Shown here: in pieces, positions 20,499-30,053 of the stretch
Layout: each line of letters opens with the position of its first letter
Position numbering within the stretch: the stretch's first letter is position 1
Assembly (NCBI RefSeq): GCF_900103485.1
Contig: NZ_FNHW01000004.1
Location: 1 to 64,000, forward strand
Reading direction: 5' to 3'
Source of the DNA: Fictibacillus solisalsi
GTDB lineage: Bacteria > Bacillota > Bacilli > Bacillales > Fictibacillaceae
Length of the DNA stretch: 64,000 nucleotides
Notes under the pieces: model-generated
What the model was told of the DNA's origin: nothing
Seen by the model: only the letters and a program-made list of their open reading frames with translations
Database searches by the model: none
Position numbers and translations under genes: made by a program

Positions 20499-21452
20499 AT
20501 GATTGCATCTTTCGGCTACGTATCTACCGCTCTTACCCTTTTCGATTCATCGCCATCCAAAACGATGACCTTTGCCACCTGGTCCAAGCTGGAAAAAGAA
20601 GAACGGAAACAGCGGCTGATTCAGCTAACAAAAACCAACTTAAAACACACACTCCGGATTGTTCATTATAATATTGCTTCCGAATTTCCCTTGTACCGGA
20701 TGTCGTCTTCGATTGTTCCACTCGCCACTCACCCTGAGGTTAATTGGGATTATTTGAAGCATACCCGTGAGGAATTCAGGGCCATCGGTGACCTTGTGAA
20801 AGCCAATGGCCTTCGGGTGAGCATGCACCCTAATCAGTTTACGCTGTTTACCAGTGAAAGGGATCAGGTGACCAACAATGCCGTTAAAGACATGGAATAT
20901 CACTATGCAATGTTCGAAGCCATGGGATTGGAAAAGGAAGCACGAATCAATATTCATGTTGGCGGAACGTATGGAGATAAAGACTCATCTATCGCACGAT
21001 TCTATGAAAATATCAAAAAACTTCCGGCTCCTGTAAAAAAAGCGATGACATTGGAGAATGACGATAAAACCTATACCACTGAAGAAACTCTGGATATCTG
21101 TGAGAAGGAAGGCATTCCAATGATGTTTGATTATCATCATCATATGGCCAATCCAAGCTCTGTGCCTTTAGAGGAGCTCCTTCCACGTTTTATCGACACG
21201 TGGAAGGGAACGGGACGCCCGCCCAAAGTTCACCTTTCCTCACCAAAAACAGAAAAGGCCTACAGAAGCCACCATGACTTCGTAAGCCCTGAATATGTGC
21301 TGCCCTTTTTGAAAATGGTGAAAGACTATACCGACGAGCTCGATGTGATGATTGAAGCCAAACAAAAGGATTTGGCTCTCATTCAGCTGCTTCAGGATTT
21401 GAGCAAGGTGCGCGGAATCAAGAGATTGACGGGCGGCACGCTCCTTATTTAA
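20499..21452 (+). CDS. uvsE: UV DNA damage endonuclease
   Basis: Single-subunit repair nuclease that nicks DNA 5' of UV photoproducts, a TIM-barrel with a metal cluster. The 317 residues align with B. subtilis UvsE: SSSIVPLATHPEV, SMHPNQFTLFTS, INIHVGGTYGDKD, TLENDDKTYT, FDYHHHMANP and KVHLSSPK carry the metal ligands. TAAGGAG lies nine bases before the ATG. Its end overlaps the convergent hydrolase gene by 8 bases. The N-terminus reads MIASFGYVSTALTLFDSSPSKTM, typical for the family. Confidence 0.95.
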   Translation: MIASFGYVSTALTLFDSSPSKTMTFATWSKLEKEERKQRLIQLTKTNLKHTLRIVHYNIASEFPLYRMSSSIVPLATHPEVNWDYLKHTREEFRAIGDLVKANGLRVSMHPNQFTLFTSERDQVTNNAVKDMEYHYAMFEAMGLEKEARINIHVGGTYGDKDSSIARFYENIKKLPAPVKKAMTLENDDKTYTTEETLDICEKEGIPMMFDYHHHMANPSSVPLEELLPRFIDTWKGTGRPPKVHLSSPKTEKAYRSHHDFVSPEYVLPFLKMVKDYTDELDVMIEAKQKDLALIQLLQDLSKVRGIKRLTGGTLLI

Positions 21453-22200
21453 TCTCTGTCAGCCATCGTGACAGCTCACTGTTGAAGTATTGGTGCTGCT
21501 TTACCGGGATCTGGTGAAATGCCCCTGGAACAATGATGGTTTTCACGTGAGGGACAAGTTTCTGATACACCTTGCGAAACGGCAGAAAATAAAAAGAACG
21601 TGATCCATAAAATAACAGAAGCGGCATTTTCAAATGAGGCAACCGCTTTGTGCAGCTGTAATGCAGGCTTTCTTCATAAAGTCGGCGCCAAAGTTTTGGG
21701 CTGCCTTTTTTACATTCAGCCTTAATTTCCCTGCCGTCCTGAGAAGTGACTTGATGCGTCCATGACAGCCCGTTCACCAATACGCCGGGGTGGTGTTCTG
21801 CCAAGTAGATTCCAAGCCGGAATTCTTTTTGCAGCAGCCATGAAGCCACTTGGGGGAAGCCGCCTGAAAGCACAAGTCCCTTGACGCGTTCAGGATACCG
21901 CAAGGCAAATTCCTGAGCAATGGATCCTCCCGCCGAATATCCACAGATTACCGCTTTTTCCACACCGCATTGATCCATCAATGCCAGCAAATCCTCCGCC
22001 AGCAAAGGGATGGATACCACATCACTCGGGGATGGCGTATTTCCGTGTCCGCGCAAATCGTACGTGATTACCCGTGAAGAAGTGCTTAAAAATTGATGCT
22101 GATACGTAAAGATTCGCGATGTCAGCGCCGGAGGATGAATAAAGACAACCGGCTGGCCTGATCCTGAATCTTCATAAAAGGTGCACACTCGTTGTTCCAC
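21445..22200 (-). CDS. Alpha/beta hydrolase
   Basis: A 251-residue alpha/beta-fold hydrolase of unknown substrate. The nucleophile elbow GYSAGGS, the oxyanion HPPALTS segment, an acidic residue after strand 6 and the C-terminal GAFHQIPV histidine are visible. GTG start at 22200 with AGGAGG eight bases upstream. It lies 18 bases after the small XapX gene and probably shares its transcript. Convergent overlap with uvsE. Could be an esterase or a lactonase; no more precise call is justified. Confidence 0.85.
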   Translation of the reverse strand: MEQRVCTFYEDSGSGQPVVFIHPPALTSRIFTYQHQFLSTSSRVITYDLRGHGNTPSPSDVVSIPLLAEDLLALMDQCGVEKAVICGYSAGGSIAQEFALRYPERVKGLVLSGGFPQVASWLLQKEFRLGIYLAEHHPGVLVNGLSWTHQVTSQDGREIKAECKKGSPKLWRRLYEESLHYSCTKRLPHLKMPLLLFYGSRSFYFLPFRKVYQKLVPHVKTIIVPGAFHQIPVKQHQYFNSELSRWLTEIK

Positions 22201-22218
22201 TGCCGTGTCCTCCTCGGT

Positions 22219-22389
22219 TTACCTTATGAAATGGGAAAGAGCCCATTGATACAGCTGGTATCCGATATAAATCCCAATAATCCCGGCGATACCCGAAAGT
22301 GCAGGTGGTGCAGGAATCGGCAGTTTGAACAGAGCAAAAATGATGCCAACAACTGCACCGGTTATAAGTGATAAAATGACCAGTTTCAC
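22219..22389 (-). CDS. XapX domain (DUF1427) small membrane protein
   Basis: A 56-codon frame starts with GTG at 22389, seven bases after AGAGGAGGG. The product begins MKLVILSLITGAVVGIIFAL and continues with KLPIPAPPALSGIAGI, the XapX signature of two membrane helices joined by a PxPAPP turn. Function in the family is unknown. The gene lies between argS and the hydrolase, directly after the argS terminator, so it should have its own promoter in 22390-22458. Confidence 0.82.
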   Translation of the reverse strand: MKLVILSLITGAVVGIIFALFKLPIPAPPALSGIAGIIGIYIGYQLYQWALSHFIR

Positions 22390-22459
22390 GTTCGATCCCT
22401 CCTCTGTTCTAGCGTGTACTGTGAGCGGAGGCTTTATCCCTATTCCCTAAAGAGGTCAA

Positions 22460-22490
22460 TAAAAAACCGGCTGCGATGACAGCCGGTTTA
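22460..22490 (-). terminator. Terminator of ywiB-argS
   Basis: AAACCGGCTG (22464-22473) pairs with CAGCCGGTTT (22480-22489), followed on the minus strand by TTTTTT. Confidence 0.88.
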
Positions 22491-22504
22491 AGAACATTTA
22501 TGAT

Positions 22505-24175
22505 TTACATTTTTTCCGGTGCCGAAACCCCAACCATGCGAAGAGCATTTTTAATTGCAATTTGCGTGGCTTTCATCAGAGCATACCGGGCAGTGGATTT
22601 TTCTTTGTTATCGGCATCCAGCACTCGCTCCGCATTATAAAAGCTGTGCAGGGCGGAAGCCAGCTCGAAAACATAATTGGTCATTCGGTGTGTCAGCATT
22701 TTTTCGGCTGCTTCTTCAACCGCTGCCGGGAATTCTCCAAGCTTTTTTAGCAGTTCAAACTCTTTTTCAGAAGAAATATGGGACAGGTCGAGCTCCCCAT
22801 TATAGGATAAGCCCATTTCAGCTCCCTGACGCAGCATACTGCATACGCGGGCATGCGCATATTGAACGTAAAATACAGGGTTTTCGTTAGATTTTGAAAC
22901 CGCGAGATCCATGTCAAAATCAAGATGCGTGTCAGAGCTTCTCATCGCGAAGAAGTAACGAGTCGCATCCACGCCTACTTCTTCCATTAAGTCTTTCAGC
23001 GTAACAGCTTTACCGGTCCGCTTGCTCATTTTTACTTTTTCCCCGTTTTGGAAGAGGGATACAAGCTGAATGATCAATACTTCAAGCTGCTCACGGCTAT
23101 ACCCGAGCGCTTCAATCGCTGCTTTCATACGCGGAATATAGCCATGGTGGTCAGCTCCCCAAATATTGATTAATTTCTCGAATCCGCGGTCGAGCTTGTC
23201 CTGATGGTACGAAATATCAGGAGTCAAGTAGGTATAGGAACCATCATTCTTGATCAATACACGGTCTTTGTCATCTCCGAAGTCGGTCGTTCTAAACCAG
23301 GTTGCACCGTCTTTTTCATAGACCACACCCGCTTCTTTCAGCTTCGTGAGTGCTTTGTCAATTTTGCCGGACTCGTACAAAGAGGTTTCAGAATACCAGA
23401 CATCAAAATTCACCCGAAATTCGGCGAGGTCGATTTTGATCTTCTCCAGCTCTTTTTCAAGACCATACTTGCGGAAGAAATCAAACCGTTCCTTCTCGTC
23501 CGCTGTTGCCCACTTATCTCCGTATTCCGCAGCCAGGTCCTTCCCAAATTCAATGATGTCTTTTCCAAAATAACCATCCTGAGGCATTTCCTTTTCCTGC
23601 CCCAGCGCCTGAAAATATCTCGCTTCGATGGAATAGGCCAGGTTATTGATCTGGTTTCCTGCATCATTGATATAAAATTCACGGGAAACTTCAAACCCGG
23701 CAGTATTTAGAATATTGCACAGAGAATCACCTACAGCCGCTCCACGCGCATGGCCAAGGTGAAGATTGCCCGTAGGATTCGCCGATACAAACTCGACCTG
23801 TACTTTTTTGCCTTGCCCGTAATCCGTTCTTCCGTAATTCTCTCCTGCTCCCAGAATCGCAGGAATCAAATCAGCTAAATAGGCATTATCCATATAAAAG
23901 TTAATGAATCCAGGCCCTGCAATTTCAAGCTTGCTGATGGACGCTTTGCTTTTATCGAAGTTTTGAAGAATTTCTTCCGCGATCACTCTAGGCGCTTTTT
24001 TCGCGATGCTCGCCAGTTGCATGGCCATATTGGTCGCATAGTCCCCATGTGATTTATCCTTGGGTACTTCCAAAACGACTTCAGGAAGCTGCTCTCTTTC
24101 CGCCAATCCCGCTTTTATTACCGCTTCCTCAATCTCCTGCTTTAAAAGGAGTTTTACCTGATCTACAACGTTCAT
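22505..24175 (-). CDS. argS: Arginyl-tRNA synthetase
   Basis: Class I aminoacyl-tRNA synthetase charging tRNA-Arg. The 556-residue protein has the N-terminal ADD1 domain, the HIGH-type motif in [16 protein letters not shown] (about residues 129-144), a KMSKRTG loop and a DALR anticodon-binding domain at the C-terminus. Its start overlaps the ywiB stop by four bases (ATGA) and AGGAGG is correctly placed within ywiB, so the two are cotranscribed and coupled, as in B. subtilis. Confidence 0.97.
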   Translation of the reverse strand: MNVVDQVKLLLKQEIEEAVIKAGLAEREQLPEVVLEVPKDKSHGDYATNMAMQLASIAKKAPRVIAEEILQNFDKSKASISKLEIAGPGFINFYMDNAYLADLIPAILGAGENYGRTDYGQGKKVQVEFVSANPTGNLHLGHARGAAVGDSLCNILNTAGFEVSREFYINDAGNQINNLAYSIEARYFQALGQEKEMPQDGYFGKDIIEFGKDLAAEYGDKWATADEKERFDFFRKYGLEKELEKIKIDLAEFRVNFDVWYSETSLYESGKIDKALTKLKEAGVVYEKDGATWFRTTDFGDDKDRVLIKNDGSYTYLTPDISYHQDKLDRGFEKLINIWGADHHGYIPRMKAAIEALGYSREQLEVLIIQLVSLFQNGEKVKMSKRTGKAVTLKDLMEEVGVDATRYFFAMRSSDTHLDFDMDLAVSKSNENPVFYVQYAHARVCSMLRQGAEMGLSYNGELDLSHISSEKEFELLKKLGEFPAAVEEAAEKMLTHRMTNYVFELASALHSFYNAERVLDADNKEKSTARYALMKATQIAIKNALRMVGVSAPEKM

Positions 24176-24615
24176 GCTTCTGCCTCCTGAAATTTTATTT
24201 TTATTGTATATCTTCCTGTATCCTCTCCCTGTAATACAAGCCCGTAATTCAGGGTTAAGTCACCTTTTTTTGCCTGCTGGTTCCAGCGGAAATTCATCTG
24301 ATGTGTGGTGGTCTCCATCCACAGCTGGCCATAAGGCGTATCATACATTCCCTGGGTGGTCTGTCCGATCAGAAACTTCTGCTTCATGGTTACACTGCCG
24401 CTTCTCAGGATCACAATGCCTTCATGATTCATTTTAATCACATTGTTGACCGATCCAGCCCCCTCTATAACTTCGGAATACCTGAGATAGGTGCTGTCTC
24501 CTTTTTTATACAGCGTCCCATCAGCCTCCCCTGTATGTACGTCTTTTTCATGCGCATGCTGTATGACGGTTTCAAGTGTTAAATTGACCGCAATACCTGC
24601 ACCTTGTCCATCCAT
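24172..24615 (-). CDS. ywiB: DUF1934 beta-barrel protein (YwiB)
   Basis: A 147-residue protein of the YwiB/DUF1934 family with a calycin-like beta barrel made of short strands such as [17 protein letters not shown] and [19 protein letters not shown]. No enzymatic motif is seen and the function is unknown. The genetic link to argS is conserved in bacilli. AAAGGA precedes the ATG by ten bases. A second ATG four bases on is out of frame. Confidence 0.88.
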   Translation of the reverse strand: MDGQGAGIAVNLTLETVIQHAHEKDVHTGEADGTLYKKGDSTYLRYSEVIEGAGSVNNVIKMNHEGIVILRSGSVTMKQKFLIGQTTQGMYDTPYGQLWMETTTHQMNFRWNQQAKKGDLTLNYGLVLQGEDTGRYTIKIKFQEAEA

Positions 24616-24755
24616 ATCGGATCCGTCCTTTTAATTTAAAATCTATTTCAAACAGAGAGCTTTCAATAGCCTCTGCATCACGCTTCATTATATATAACTC
24701 AACTATTATAAAGGATTCTTCCCTAATTCTTCAACCTTACCCTGTCATTTAGAAC

Positions 24756-24789
24756 GAAAAAATGCACTTCTCTATACGAAAAGTGCATT
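24756..24789 (-). terminator. Terminator of the PAS kinase gene
   Basis: AATGCACTT (24761-24769) pairs with AAGTGCATT (24781-24789) and the minus strand continues into a run of six T. The stem overlaps the kinase stop codon. Confidence 0.85.
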
Positions 24790-26542
24790 AAGCGGTCGGA
24801 AGTATGATCCTTACGATCGTCCCTTTGCCCGAATGGCTTTGAATATCAATTTTCCCCTGATGCTCCTGAATGATTTTGAAGCTGGTCATTAACCCGAGCC
24901 CGGTTCCTTTTTCTTTCGTGGAATAAAACGGTTCACCGAGCTTTTCAAGGCTCTCCGGCGGTATGCCGCATCCCTGGTCCTGGATTGTCACTTCAATTTC
25001 TGCTCCTTTTTGCACGCAGTCGATATGAATAATGCCTCCATCCGGCATCGCCTCTATTGCGTTTTTCACAAGATTGATGAAGACCTGCTTCAGCTCATTT
25101 TCCACACACTGAACGAGGGACATCCTTTCCTCCAATTCGCACACAATATGCACGTTATGAATGAGCGCCTGGCGGTCGAGCAGTGCGACAACGTAATGGA
25201 TCAGCTCTTTAATGTCTTTATTCTCCACTGTCTTTGACTGGGGTTTAGCAAGAATCAAAAGCTCCGTAATAATCTGTTCAATACGGTTTAGTTCATCGAG
25301 CATAATTCCGTAGTATTTGTCACAATCCACGATGCCTTTTGACTGGAAAAGCTGTATAAATCCTTTCAACGCGGTGAGCGGATTGCGGATCTCATGGGCC
25401 ACCGAAGCCGCCAGCTGGCCAACGATGGAAAGCTTATCAGAGTTTCTCAACAGTTCTTCCGCTTCCAGTCGCTCGGAAATGTCACGGGTAACCGCGATGA
25501 TTTCAATCACTTCTCCTGTTTTCTCATCCTTGATTCCGCGGCAGGCAGCTTCCACCCATCGAAATTCCCCATTTTTATGTTTCAGTCTTAATTGAAAGTT
25601 GCCAATCTCTTTGCCATCAAGGAGCTGCTCATGTGCTTCCAGCGAACGGCGTATATCATCCGGATGAAAAAGGGCAAATGCTTTCTTCTTCAGCAGTTCC
25701 TGCGATGTATATCCAAGCAACTGCTCGCAGGCAGGAGAAACATACTGCATATTACCGTCAATCGTATGCGTGGAAATCATGTCTGTCGAATTCTCTGCGA
25801 GCAATCTGTATCGCGATTCGCTTTCCAGCAACTTTTCGTGGGAAGAAACCTGGTCTGTGATTTCCCGTCCAAAGACCAGCAGATTTTTCCGTTTTCCTTC
25901 CTCAGTAAACATAGGTATTTTGTACACGTCAAATACCCGGTCACCTGAAGGCATCTGGATTTTTTCGAGACACCGCTTCAATTTCCGTTCCTGCCACACG
26001 GTTTCGTCGGTTTGAATGCAATAGTCAAATACAGGTTTGAAGCAGGGAATCAATCGTCCAAGGTCCGCATCTGTTTTTCCGATAAATCCGACATGAGAGT
26101 AGCCAAACAGTTCACCTGCAAATTTATTGGCATAGACAAACTTGCCACTTCCATCCTTTATCCCGATAAAATCGGGCACGATATGGGTCAGGCTGACAAG
26201 CAAATCTTTTTGGGGATCGCACTGGGTTTCCAGATCGTCATCCTGCATGCAGGGTTTGAGAATGCAAACCAGATAGTCGCTGTCTGTACCAAGCTCATCA
26301 AGTTTGACAACCACCTGCTGCAAATTTTCCGGTACGACAACCCGCTGTTCCTGTAATTGCCCATTAAAATCTGGAAGGAGTTTCGAAATCGGGAGGCCTT
26401 GCATCTCTGTTTTTGATTTACCGGTCAGTTGCTGTGCTGCCACATTCATCTCCTGTATCAAATAGTCCCTGGTTAATACCAATACGGCATCGGACAATTG
26501 ATCCATAAATGGCATTGGAGATTGTATAAGCTTGTTTTCCAT
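24788..26542 (-). CDS. Soluble PAS-domain sensor histidine kinase, sporulation-type
   Basis: No membrane segments; 584 residues from the ATG at 26542, nine bases after AAAGGA (an upstream ATG sits on the binding site). Three PAS-like regions lie at about 12-100, 120-235 and 240-360, then HisKA with the phospho-His in SVAHEIRNPLTALKGF (about His383) and HATPase with NLVKNAIEAMP, DQGCGIPPE and GTGLGL. This layout and the HisKA sequence resemble KinA/KinE kinases that phosphorylate Spo0F. No response regulator is next to it, as expected of an orphan phosphorelay kinase. A 0A box precedes its promoter. Confidence 0.9.
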   Translation of the reverse strand: MENKLIQSPMPFMDQLSDAVLVLTRDYLIQEMNVAAQQLTGKSKTEMQGLPISKLLPDFNGQLQEQRVVVPENLQQVVVKLDELGTDSDYLVCILKPCMQDDDLETQCDPQKDLLVSLTHIVPDFIGIKDGSGKFVYANKFAGELFGYSHVGFIGKTDADLGRLIPCFKPVFDYCIQTDETVWQERKLKRCLEKIQMPSGDRVFDVYKIPMFTEEGKRKNLLVFGREITDQVSSHEKLLESESRYRLLAENSTDMISTHTIDGNMQYVSPACEQLLGYTSQELLKKKAFALFHPDDIRRSLEAHEQLLDGKEIGNFQLRLKHKNGEFRWVEAACRGIKDEKTGEVIEIIAVTRDISERLEAEELLRNSDKLSIVGQLAASVAHEIRNPLTALKGFIQLFQSKGIVDCDKYYGIMLDELNRIEQIITELLILAKPQSKTVENKDIKELIHYVVALLDRQALIHNVHIVCELEERMSLVQCVENELKQVFINLVKNAIEAMPDGGIIHIDCVQKGAEIEVTIQDQGCGIPPESLEKLGEPFYSTKEKGTGLGLMTSFKIIQEHQGKIDIQSHSGKGTIVRIILPTA

Positions 26543-26582
26543 TCCTCCCATTCCTTTCCATGTCCGGCGTTCATTTGGTTTA

Positions 26583-26623
26583 ACTATACCAAAATTGACA
26601 CAAATCTGTAACTTTTTTCGACA
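26583..26623 (-). promoter_or_regulatory. Kinase promoter with upstream 0A box
   Basis: On the minus strand TTACAG (26606-26611), 17 bases, TATAGT (26583-26588). Just upstream is TTTGTCGAAAA with the 0A-box core TGTCGAA (26617-26623). The box also lies at the edge of the speB terminator. Control of a phosphorelay kinase by Spo0A is a reasonable inference. Confidence 0.55.
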
Positions 26624-26662
26624 AAAAAAGACGAAAGCCCGGTCATCCGGTTTTTCGTCTTT
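26622..26662 (-). terminator. Terminator of speB
   Basis: AAAGACGAAAgcCCGG pairs with CCGGttTTTCGTCTTT around a 4-base loop, followed on the minus strand by TTTTTTT. Confidence 0.88.
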
Positions 26663-26672
26663 TATCGAAACG

Positions 26673-27551
26673 TTACTTTTTATTCACCCATCCCAGCAGG
26701 ATTTCACGAAGGAATTTGCTGGCTGCGATTGGGGTTTGCTCGGAAGGATCGTAAATCGGAGCGACTTCGACCAGATCCGCTCCAATGACCTTTACATCGG
26801 ATTCAGAAATCAGCTGAATGGCTTCAAGAAGTTCTTTTGACGTAATTCCACCTGCTTCTGCTGTTCCTGTTCCCGGTGCATGAGCGGGATCAAGGACATC
26901 TATATCAATGGTGACATAAACATTGCGGCCCGCCAGTGTCGGCAATACCTTACGTAACGGCTCTGCCACATCAAACTTGTACATGTGCATGCCTGACTCT
27001 TTGGCAAACTGGAATTCTTCTCTCATTCCGGAACGAATGCCAAACGAATAAACATTCTCAGCTCCAATCAGGCCGCACGCCTTGCGGATCGGGGTGGAGT
27101 GAGAAAGCGGCTCGCCTTCATATTGTTCACGAAGGTCAGCATGTGCATCAATGTGGATGATAGCAAAATCATCGTATTTTTTGTTCAATGCTTTAAAAAT
27201 CGGCCATGATACAAGGTGTTCCCCGCCCATGCCAAGAGGAAATTTCCCGGCATCCAGCAGAGTTGTAATGTATTCCTCAATGAGATCCAGGCTTCGCTGC
27301 GGATTTCCGAATGGAAGCGGAATATCTCCTGCATCAAAATAGTTCACTTCTTCCAAGTGCTTGTCCGCATAAGGACTATACTCTTCAAGCCCCAGGGAAG
27401 CTTCGCGGATTCTTGCCGGACCAAAGCGGGAACCAGGTCGGAAAGATACTGTCCAGTCCATTGGCATTCCATAAAGTACAGCATCAGCTGTTTCAAAATG
27501 GGGGTTGCTTAAAATAAATACGTTGCCGGAATAGGCTTCTTCAAATCTCAT
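26673..27551 (-). CDS. speB: Agmatinase
   Basis: Binuclear manganese ureohydrolase that turns agmatine into putrescine and urea. The longest frame begins 36 codons upstream, but MRFEEAYSGNVFI at 27551 matches the B. subtilis start, giving 292 residues; AGGGG lies 11 bases before. The metal motifs are complete: GGEHL, IDAHADLR and TIDIDVLDPAHAPGTGT. It follows speE by 141 bases without a visible terminator, so the two form one polyamine operon. Confidence 0.96.
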   Translation of the reverse strand: MRFEEAYSGNVFILSNPHFETADAVLYGMPMDWTVSFRPGSRFGPARIREASLGLEEYSPYADKHLEEVNYFDAGDIPLPFGNPQRSLDLIEEYITTLLDAGKFPLGMGGEHLVSWPIFKALNKKYDDFAIIHIDAHADLREQYEGEPLSHSTPIRKACGLIGAENVYSFGIRSGMREEFQFAKESGMHMYKFDVAEPLRKVLPTLAGRNVYVTIDIDVLDPAHAPGTGTAEAGGITSKELLEAIQLISESDVKVIGADLVEVAPIYDPSEQTPIAASKFLREILLGWVNKK

Positions 27552-27692
27552 GGCGTCATCTGCCCCTTTCTCTTTCTGCAGACCTTTGTTGCTCTTGGGA
27601 GTGGTTGATTTCAAGGATCTCGCACCTTCCACTGCAATCAACTGATCAATGAAGATCATCTCCTAAGGCAACAATCTGTTTTTTCAAATTGC

Positions 27693-28520
27693 TTATTTAA
27701 TAAGATCTGCAACGAACTTCGGAAGCGCGAAGGATGCTTTGTGAAGTTCCTTTGTCCAGTATTTCGTCTCGATGTCATGGAAGCGATCTTCGTTGACTTC
27801 AAGTGGATCGTATTGCTTTGAACCAATTGTAAATGTCCAAAGTCCGCTTGGATACGTTGGGATGTTCGCAGTATAGAGACGGGTAATCGGGAAGATCTCG
27901 CTAACGTCTTTGAATACTTTAGAAATCAGTTCAGGAGTAAACCAAGGATTGTCCGTTTGCGCTACGAAAATTCCGTCCTCTTTTAACGCTTTGGAGATTC
28001 CTTCATAGAATCCTTTTTCAAACAGCTTGGCTGCAGGTCCTACTGGCTCAGTAGAATCCACCATGATGACATCGTATTGATTTTCACTCATTGCGATATG
28101 CATGAAGCCGTCATCCACTTTAACTTCCACACGGGAGTTTTCCAGCTCACCAGCAATTTCCGGAAGATATTGCTTGGAATACTCGATCACTTTTCCATCA
28201 ATCTCAACCAAGGTTGCTTTTTCAACAGAAGGATGCTTCAATACTTCGCGGATTACGCCGCCGTCTCCGCCGCCAACAACCAACACCTGTCTTGGGTTCG
28301 GATGGGTGAACAAAGGCACATGGGCAACCATTTCATGATAAACAAACTCGTCTTTCTGGGTGGTCATAACCATTCCGTCCAGAATAAGCATGTTTCCGAA
28401 TTCTTCTGTTTCTACCATATCAAGCTTTTGGAATTCTGTTTGCTCCGTCACATATGTACGTTTGATCTTAGCAGTAATTCCAAAGTTTTTCGTCTGTTTT
28501 TCCGTGAACCATAGTTCCAC
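27693..28520 (-). CDS. speE: Spermidine synthase
   Basis: Aminopropyltransferase that makes spermidine from putrescine and decarboxylated S-adenosylmethionine. The motifs [32 protein letters not shown] and TDNPWFTPE are as in B. subtilis SpeE. Two candidate starts exist: ATG at 28526 only two bases after AGGAG and GTG at 28520 eight bases after it; the GTG gives 275 residues and a start [11 protein letters not shown] that fits the 276-residue B. subtilis protein, so it is chosen. Upstream gene of the pair speE-speB. Confidence 0.95.
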   Translation of the reverse strand: MELWFTEKQTKNFGITAKIKRTYVTEQTEFQKLDMVETEEFGNMLILDGMVMTTQKDEFVYHEMVAHVPLFTHPNPRQVLVVGGGDGGVIREVLKHPSVEKATLVEIDGKVIEYSKQYLPEIAGELENSRVEVKVDDGFMHIAMSENQYDVIMVDSTEPVGPAAKLFEKGFYEGISKALKEDGIFVAQTDNPWFTPELISKVFKDVSEIFPITRLYTANIPTYPSGLWTFTIGSKQYDPLEVNEDRFHDIETKYWTKELHKASFALPKFVADLIK

Positions 28521-28652
28521 AGTCATCACTCCTCTATTTGAAATGCCAGGCATCGTTGTTCTTTTAACAAACATTACGATTATAGCATTTACTTTTTTGT
28601 TATTCCACACGCAAATTATGCTAAACCCTATACGTGCCTTTTGAAAGGCCGC

Positions 28653-29588
28653 TTACTTTGTTCCCGTTGTGAAATTGCCTGATTCAAAAGGCTTGATCAA
28701 TGCATGCAGTGTTTCGATATGGGGAAGGCTCAGCCCGCTTTGTTTGGCCAGCCGGAGCGCTCCTCCCTGAAGATGATCAACTTCAAGGTTCAAGCCTTTT
28801 CGCCTGTCCTGATGCATGGAGGAAGTAGCCTCAAAGGAGAGGCCGCCGACCCTGCTCATCGTTTCTTCTATGTCCTCGTCTCTCAGATCGATATCGAATG
28901 TGTTTGCCAGGTTTTTCATTTCCTGAAGCACCGAACGGAACAGCAACAGTGTATCCTTTTGTTCTCTTATTTTTCCGATCGGCAGGTTGGCTGCCGTTGT
29001 TACTCCTGAAAAAGCAGTGATAAACATATATTTTTGCCAAAGACTTTTACTGATCGTGCGGCTCAGGTTTCCGTTCATGTTACTGTTTTGCATCACCTGC
29101 GCCAATTTTTTGCACAGATTTTCCTGAGATGGATGGAGCGGCCCGTAAACAATATCATGCGAGTCGCCCGTATGTACGACATGCCCCTTTTCATTGAGGG
29201 TCGCAATGATAAATGCCAATCCGCCAAGCACGGCCTCTTCACCGAGTTCCTCCTGAAGCCTGTAAATGTGTTCGATCCCGTTCAATAACGGCAGGACACG
29301 TGCTCCCCTGGCAACAAACTTTTTTAAAACAGGAAGTGTTTCATTTAAATGGTAGCCTTTCACCGAAAGCACCAGAAGATCACATGCTTCTGCCTCGTCG
29401 GGATCAACGATCAGCTTGGGGTGGTCCAGCTGATAATCGCCGGCTACACTATGGATGATAAGCCCCTGCTCCTCAATTTGCTTTTTCCTTTTTTCCCGTA
29501 CCAAAAAAGAGACATTTTGTCCCGCTTCCGCCCATCGGCCACCATAATACGCGCCAAGCGCTCCTGCTCCAAACATTACAATATTCAT
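28653..29588 (-). CDS. panE: Ketopantoate reductase family protein (2-dehydropantoate 2-reductase)
   Basis: NADPH-dependent reductase family of pantothenate synthesis, 311 residues. The Rossmann motif MFGAGALGAYYG is at the N-terminus, NG in LPLLNGIEH and the catalytic lysine region SKSLWQKYMFIT follow, then a helical domain with SSMHQDRRKGLNLEVDHLQG. Bacilli usually have several PanE/ApbA-like paralogues, so the physiological substrate is uncertain and the symbol is tentative. GCAGGGTGATGGT precedes the ATG. It stands alone, downstream of the toxin-antitoxin locus on the other side of the terminator. Confidence 0.85.
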   Translation of the reverse strand: MNIVMFGAGALGAYYGGRWAEAGQNVSFLVREKRKKQIEEQGLIIHSVAGDYQLDHPKLIVDPDEAEACDLLVLSVKGYHLNETLPVLKKFVARGARVLPLLNGIEHIYRLQEELGEEAVLGGLAFIIATLNEKGHVVHTGDSHDIVYGPLHPSQENLCKKLAQVMQNSNMNGNLSRTISKSLWQKYMFITAFSGVTTAANLPIGKIREQKDTLLLFRSVLQEMKNLANTFDIDLRDEDIEETMSRVGGLSFEATSSMHQDRRKGLNLEVDHLQGGALRLAKQSGLSLPHIETLHALIKPFESGNFTTGTK

Positions 29589-29710
29589 ACCATCACCCTG
29601 CCTTTGTTATAGTCAGAAATTTCTCTCTTTCATAGTAACGCAAGAAACCGGTGATCCCCAAAAGAACCGCCCGGCAGACAACCGTCTTTTTTTCTATCTT
29701 TTCTGAAGTT

Positions 29711-29752
29711 GAATGCAACCGCTCACAAGATGGTATACTGGGAAGACAATAG
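29711..29752 (+). promoter_or_regulatory. Promoter of the holin-like toxin
   Basis: TTGAAT is followed 19 bases on by TATACT with an extended TGG in front of it. The transcript would start near 29748 and have a leader of about 85 bases before the toxin. The leader part CTGGGAAGAC resembles the complement of a stretch in the antisense RNA. Confidence 0.45.
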
Positions 29753-29832
29753 TACAGGTCCTTTGGGTGGTCGGCGCACTCTCTTTAGCAAGCTGCAACC
29801 AATCGTGTACAGGCTTTGCACGAAAGGGGGTG

Positions 29833-29916
29833 ATGCCTCTGACGATATTTGAAGCGCTGATGTTTGCCGTCGCTTTTGCGTCGCTGATCGTTTCTGTTTT
29901 GTCGCATAAAAAATAG
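29833..29916 (+). CDS. Putative holin-like type I toxin
   Basis: A 27-residue hydrophobic peptide, MPLTIFEALMFAVAFASLIV then SVLSHKK: a short polar head with the FEAL(M) motif, one membrane helix and a lysine-rich tail. This is the form of the Hol_Tox family of short Firmicute peptides related to type I toxins. AAAGGGGGTG lies directly before the ATG, as is usual in this family. A longer in-frame reading from 29713 is only the leader. A bidirectional terminator follows the stop and a convergent promoter lies beyond it. The toxin call rests on family likeness, not on an experiment. Confidence 0.72.
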   Translation: MPLTIFEALMFAVAFASLIVSVLSHKK

Positions 29917-29960
29917 ACCGCCCTCGAGCCCCAACTCACGGAAACGGTCTATCTTTTTTC
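29911..29960. terminator. Bidirectional terminator shared by toxin mRNA and antisense RNA
   Basis: ATAGACCG (29913-29920) pairs with CGGTCTAT across a 26-base loop; T runs follow on both strands. It covers the toxin stop codon, so both transcripts overlap at their 3' ends. Confidence 0.7.
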
Positions 29961-30053
29961 GTTTTGGTTAAATGGTAGCCGATCATCCTGGGGAAGACCG
30001 ACTATTGCCCGCCGCTGGCCTGCATGCCAGCGGTTTTATTTTGCAGCATTTCT
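29912..30053 (-). ncRNA. Candidate antitoxin antisense RNA
   Basis: On the minus strand a promoter CTGACA (30083-30088), 17 bases, TATGAT (30060-30065) would start an RNA of about 140 bases that holds a strong hairpin (CCGCTGGC..GCCAGCGG at about 30010-30032) and ends in the shared terminator. No open frame of note lies in it. Its 3' end is complementary to the toxin mRNA end, and a second stretch (about 29985-30010) is partly complementary to the toxin leader. This is the layout of txpA/RatA-type systems. Ends are estimates. Confidence 0.5.

Noticed and set aside
29694-29939. 81-residue minus-strand frame over the toxin
   Set aside because: Opposite the toxin gene, lacks a binding site; the antisense RNA starts elsewhere.
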